Part shown: positions 62,224 to 64,000 of the stretch, piece after piece | How the letters are laid out: every line of letters starts with the position of its first letter | Numbering within the stretch: position 1 is the first letter of the stretch | From: Montifringilla adamsi | Taxonomy: Eukaryota > Chordata > Aves > Passeriformes > Passeridae | Length of the DNA stretch: 64,000 nucleotides | Assembly: GCA_017590115.1 (NCBI GenBank) | Contig: JAGGNK010007559.1 | Location: 5,168,020-5,232,019 of the forward strand | Direction: 5' to 3' | Translations under genes and position numbers: made by a program | Notes under the pieces: model-generated | What the model saw: only the letters and a program-made list of their open reading frames with translations | Told to the model about the DNA's origin: nothing | The model's database searches: none

Positions 62224-62334
62224 TCCGTCTCTCTGGGTGCCTCCCAGTGAACCCCGGCCAGCCCCGGGTTGCAAACAGCGGGGGGGCAGCCCCGAAGTGA
62301 CCGACAGCGGGGGGACACTCTCTGGTGCCCCGAG
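62224..62334. other. Short GC-rich CpG-containing patch
   Basis: About 110 bp is GC-rich with roughly eight CpGs, set in AT-rich DNA. It includes GGCCAGCCCCGGG and two AGCGGGGGG words 29 bp apart (62277 and 62306). It is too short for a standard CpG island. It could be a small insertion, a G-quadruplex-prone element or a GC-rich remnant of a repeat. Frames cross it on both strands (107 codons minus, 62 plus) without a family match. Confidence 0.6.
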
Positions 62335-63189
62335 AAGAAATTTTTCTGCTTTAAGAGAAAGCAGTTTGCCTTTCAATTAATTTACCTTATTTTTCAGGCT
62401 TTAGAATTTTTTGTGGCACTTTCCAGGAAACTCTAATTTAACAACTAATTTAATGTAATTTTCAAAGACAAATCTAAATTAGTCATCTTCCTGAACTGGG
62501 ACCCTAAGATCACAATCCTGGGAAAATTTGGTTCAGAACCCAAATCATGGGCTGTGTGGGATTTAAGTTGATTCACTGCACTGCTGTTTCATAACAAAAT
62601 TATCTGGAGGGATTGCATTCAAAATGCATAAGCAAATAAAATCAATAGAAATCCAAAACCAAAGCAGTGCTACACACAAGAAAATGAATCAGCAACTTAA
62701 ACCCCATCAGCAATGGCTCATCTTCTTCCCTTGTTCCTGCTGCCCAGTTCATGGGATTTGAAATATCTGCTTAGGCAGCTCGTCTGGAGCGTTTCATGTG
62801 ACTTTCTGAATTTCCCAGCCCAGCTGCAGACCTGTGAGCTGTGTTTGCCTGACGTCCAAGTGCCTGCCTTGTTGATGACTCCAGCCTTGGAAGAGAATCA
62901 GGGAGACCTCCACCTGAATAAGCGAGCAGACTTCTGTAAATCTTTCGCATGAGCTGGTGGGGGAGTGTTCCATCAATTCTCAGCTCACCTTTATTTTTGT
63001 TGGCTGCAATGCATTTTTTTTTGAAGGAAAGAATGAACAGGTATTCATGTAATTCTTAAAGACTGATGAATCTACTCCTGCATGGGAAAAGCTCAATGTC
63101 ACTTTACAAAATAACTGAGCACTTCTGCAGCAGTATCTACTTTTTCTTTAAATTGTCTTGTTGAATGTGTTGTTATTTTCTGAGTTCTC
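62335..63189. other. Intergenic, no gene seen
   Basis: AT-rich unique sequence with a slightly GC-richer 62710-62940 part. A 79-codon frame there is unrecognised. Confidence 0.5.
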
Positions 63190-63210
63190 TTTTTTTTTTT
63201 TTTTTTTTTT
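63190..63210 (+). repeat. Homopolymer T21
   Basis: Twenty-one uninterrupted T. No retrocopy signature lies beside it. Confidence 0.95.
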
Positions 63211-63940
63211 GGATAGAAAGGGGGATGACATAACATTCTCTGGATCCAAATGTTGTATTTTGTCAGTAGGAGATGCAGAAATTCAAAGCAACAGACCACA
63301 GGCACTCTATGCCATATGCAAGCAACATAAATTATTTTTTACTTATTTAATATCTTTAAGTTTTCAGAATGCTTGTGTAAGATACTAAACACTATATTAC
63401 AATCTGTGATCTTGTAAGGATGACTGATTTATTTGATGTGCAAATCTAGAGCATTTGGAAATACAGAGACAATATATTTAGGGTTATATTCTGTCGAGCA
63501 CTGAGTACTGGTCTCAGTCTAGATAAAGCCTTATCTCTATGCATGTGAATAGTTGAACTGATTTTAATGGGACTTTTAACATGCTTTTAAATACCTTGAC
63601 AAATAAGGGTCTCAATCTTCCCTACCTTGCAAACCCAAGCTAAATAGCAGGTTTATTAATACTTAATACCTGCCTCACAGATACACATCACAATGACAAG
63701 GGTGGATTACAGCAAAGCTATTAAGAAACCAGCCTAAATCTCCAGGCTCCAGGCAGGAGATAAAGGCAGTGTGGCAATGAGTAACATTCCCTGGCAAATG
63801 GGAGTATCTAAAGGCAGTAACTGCTTTCTCCACCATTACTATTCATGAGGAATAAGGCCGCCACTCACACAGTGCAATCAGCTTGGCAAGGCAGGTGAAG
63901 TGCTTCAGTTACCACCTGTCTTAGCCAAACAGCCAGGAAG
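63211..63940. other. Intergenic, no gene seen
   Basis: AT-rich unique DNA; nothing recognised. Confidence 0.5.
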
Positions 63941-64000
63941 TTTTTTGTTTTTTGTTTTTTTTTTGGTTTTTTTTTTTTTTGGTTTTTTTTTGGTTTTTTG
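63941..64000 (+). repeat. T/G-rich low-complexity tract, runs off the window
   Basis: Sixty bases of T-runs (4 to 16 long) broken by single or double G, continuing past the right edge. It may be the start of a longer low-complexity array or the T-rich part of an LTR lying outside. Confidence 0.9.

Noticed and set aside
63190..63210. T21 as a retrocopy tail
   Set aside because: Neighbouring sequence shows no AATAAA complement and no gene-like text.
1..64000. tRNA, rRNA, CRISPR, bacterial operon or phage content
   Set aside because: No such structure seen. Composition, microsatellites and LTRs are vertebrate.

Overview
The window looks like nuclear DNA from a bird, most likely a passerine. 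It is AT-rich, contains no bacterial-style gene packing, and carries several solo endogenous-retrovirus LTRs whose sequence and layout match families I know from songbird genomes, plus one short CR1-like LINE fragment. Species and chromosome cannot be read from the sequence. LTR family calls rest on memory of consensus sequences, not on a search.

I find no convincing protein-coding gene, exon, rRNA, tRNA or CRISPR array. The longest open frames (about 170 codons at 34182-34700, 130 at 48012-48404, 127 at 2224-2607) have no recognisable domain. The first lies inside an antisense LTR. The window reads as an intergenic gene desert or a very long intron.

Layout. 1-586 is an LTR followed by a G16 tract. 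0.6-11 kb is unique AT-rich sequence with a CR1-like scrap at 8.47 kb and a possible conserved element at 10.3 kb. 11.06-11.5 kb is an antisense LTR. 16.55-19.08 kb is a cluster of three LTRs of different families. Two of these have target-site duplications I can see directly: GCTGG around 17308-17730 and (A)GCCCAC around 18698-19075. The third LTR contains a 62-bp block identical to one 1.95 kb upstream, the clearest structural oddity in the window. 19.8-31.4 kb is mostly AT-rich unique DNA with several stretches that look like conserved non-coding elements. 31.95-34.7 kb holds two related LTRs in opposite orientation. 45.3-45.7 kb is an old, diverged LTR. 48.24-48.40 kb has a TATA/poly(A)-signal layout that may be another degraded LTR. 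54-64 kb is again enhancer-desert-like, with microsatellites and a short CpG-containing GC-rich patch at 62.22-62.33 kb beside a very TAAT-rich stretch.

No genes work together here. If the desert has a function, it is probably long-range regulation of a gene outside the window, and the LTRs would be later insertions. I see no novel gene system. The leads worth checking are the 62-bp duplication, the opposed LTR pair, the candidate conserved elements and the GC-rich patch.
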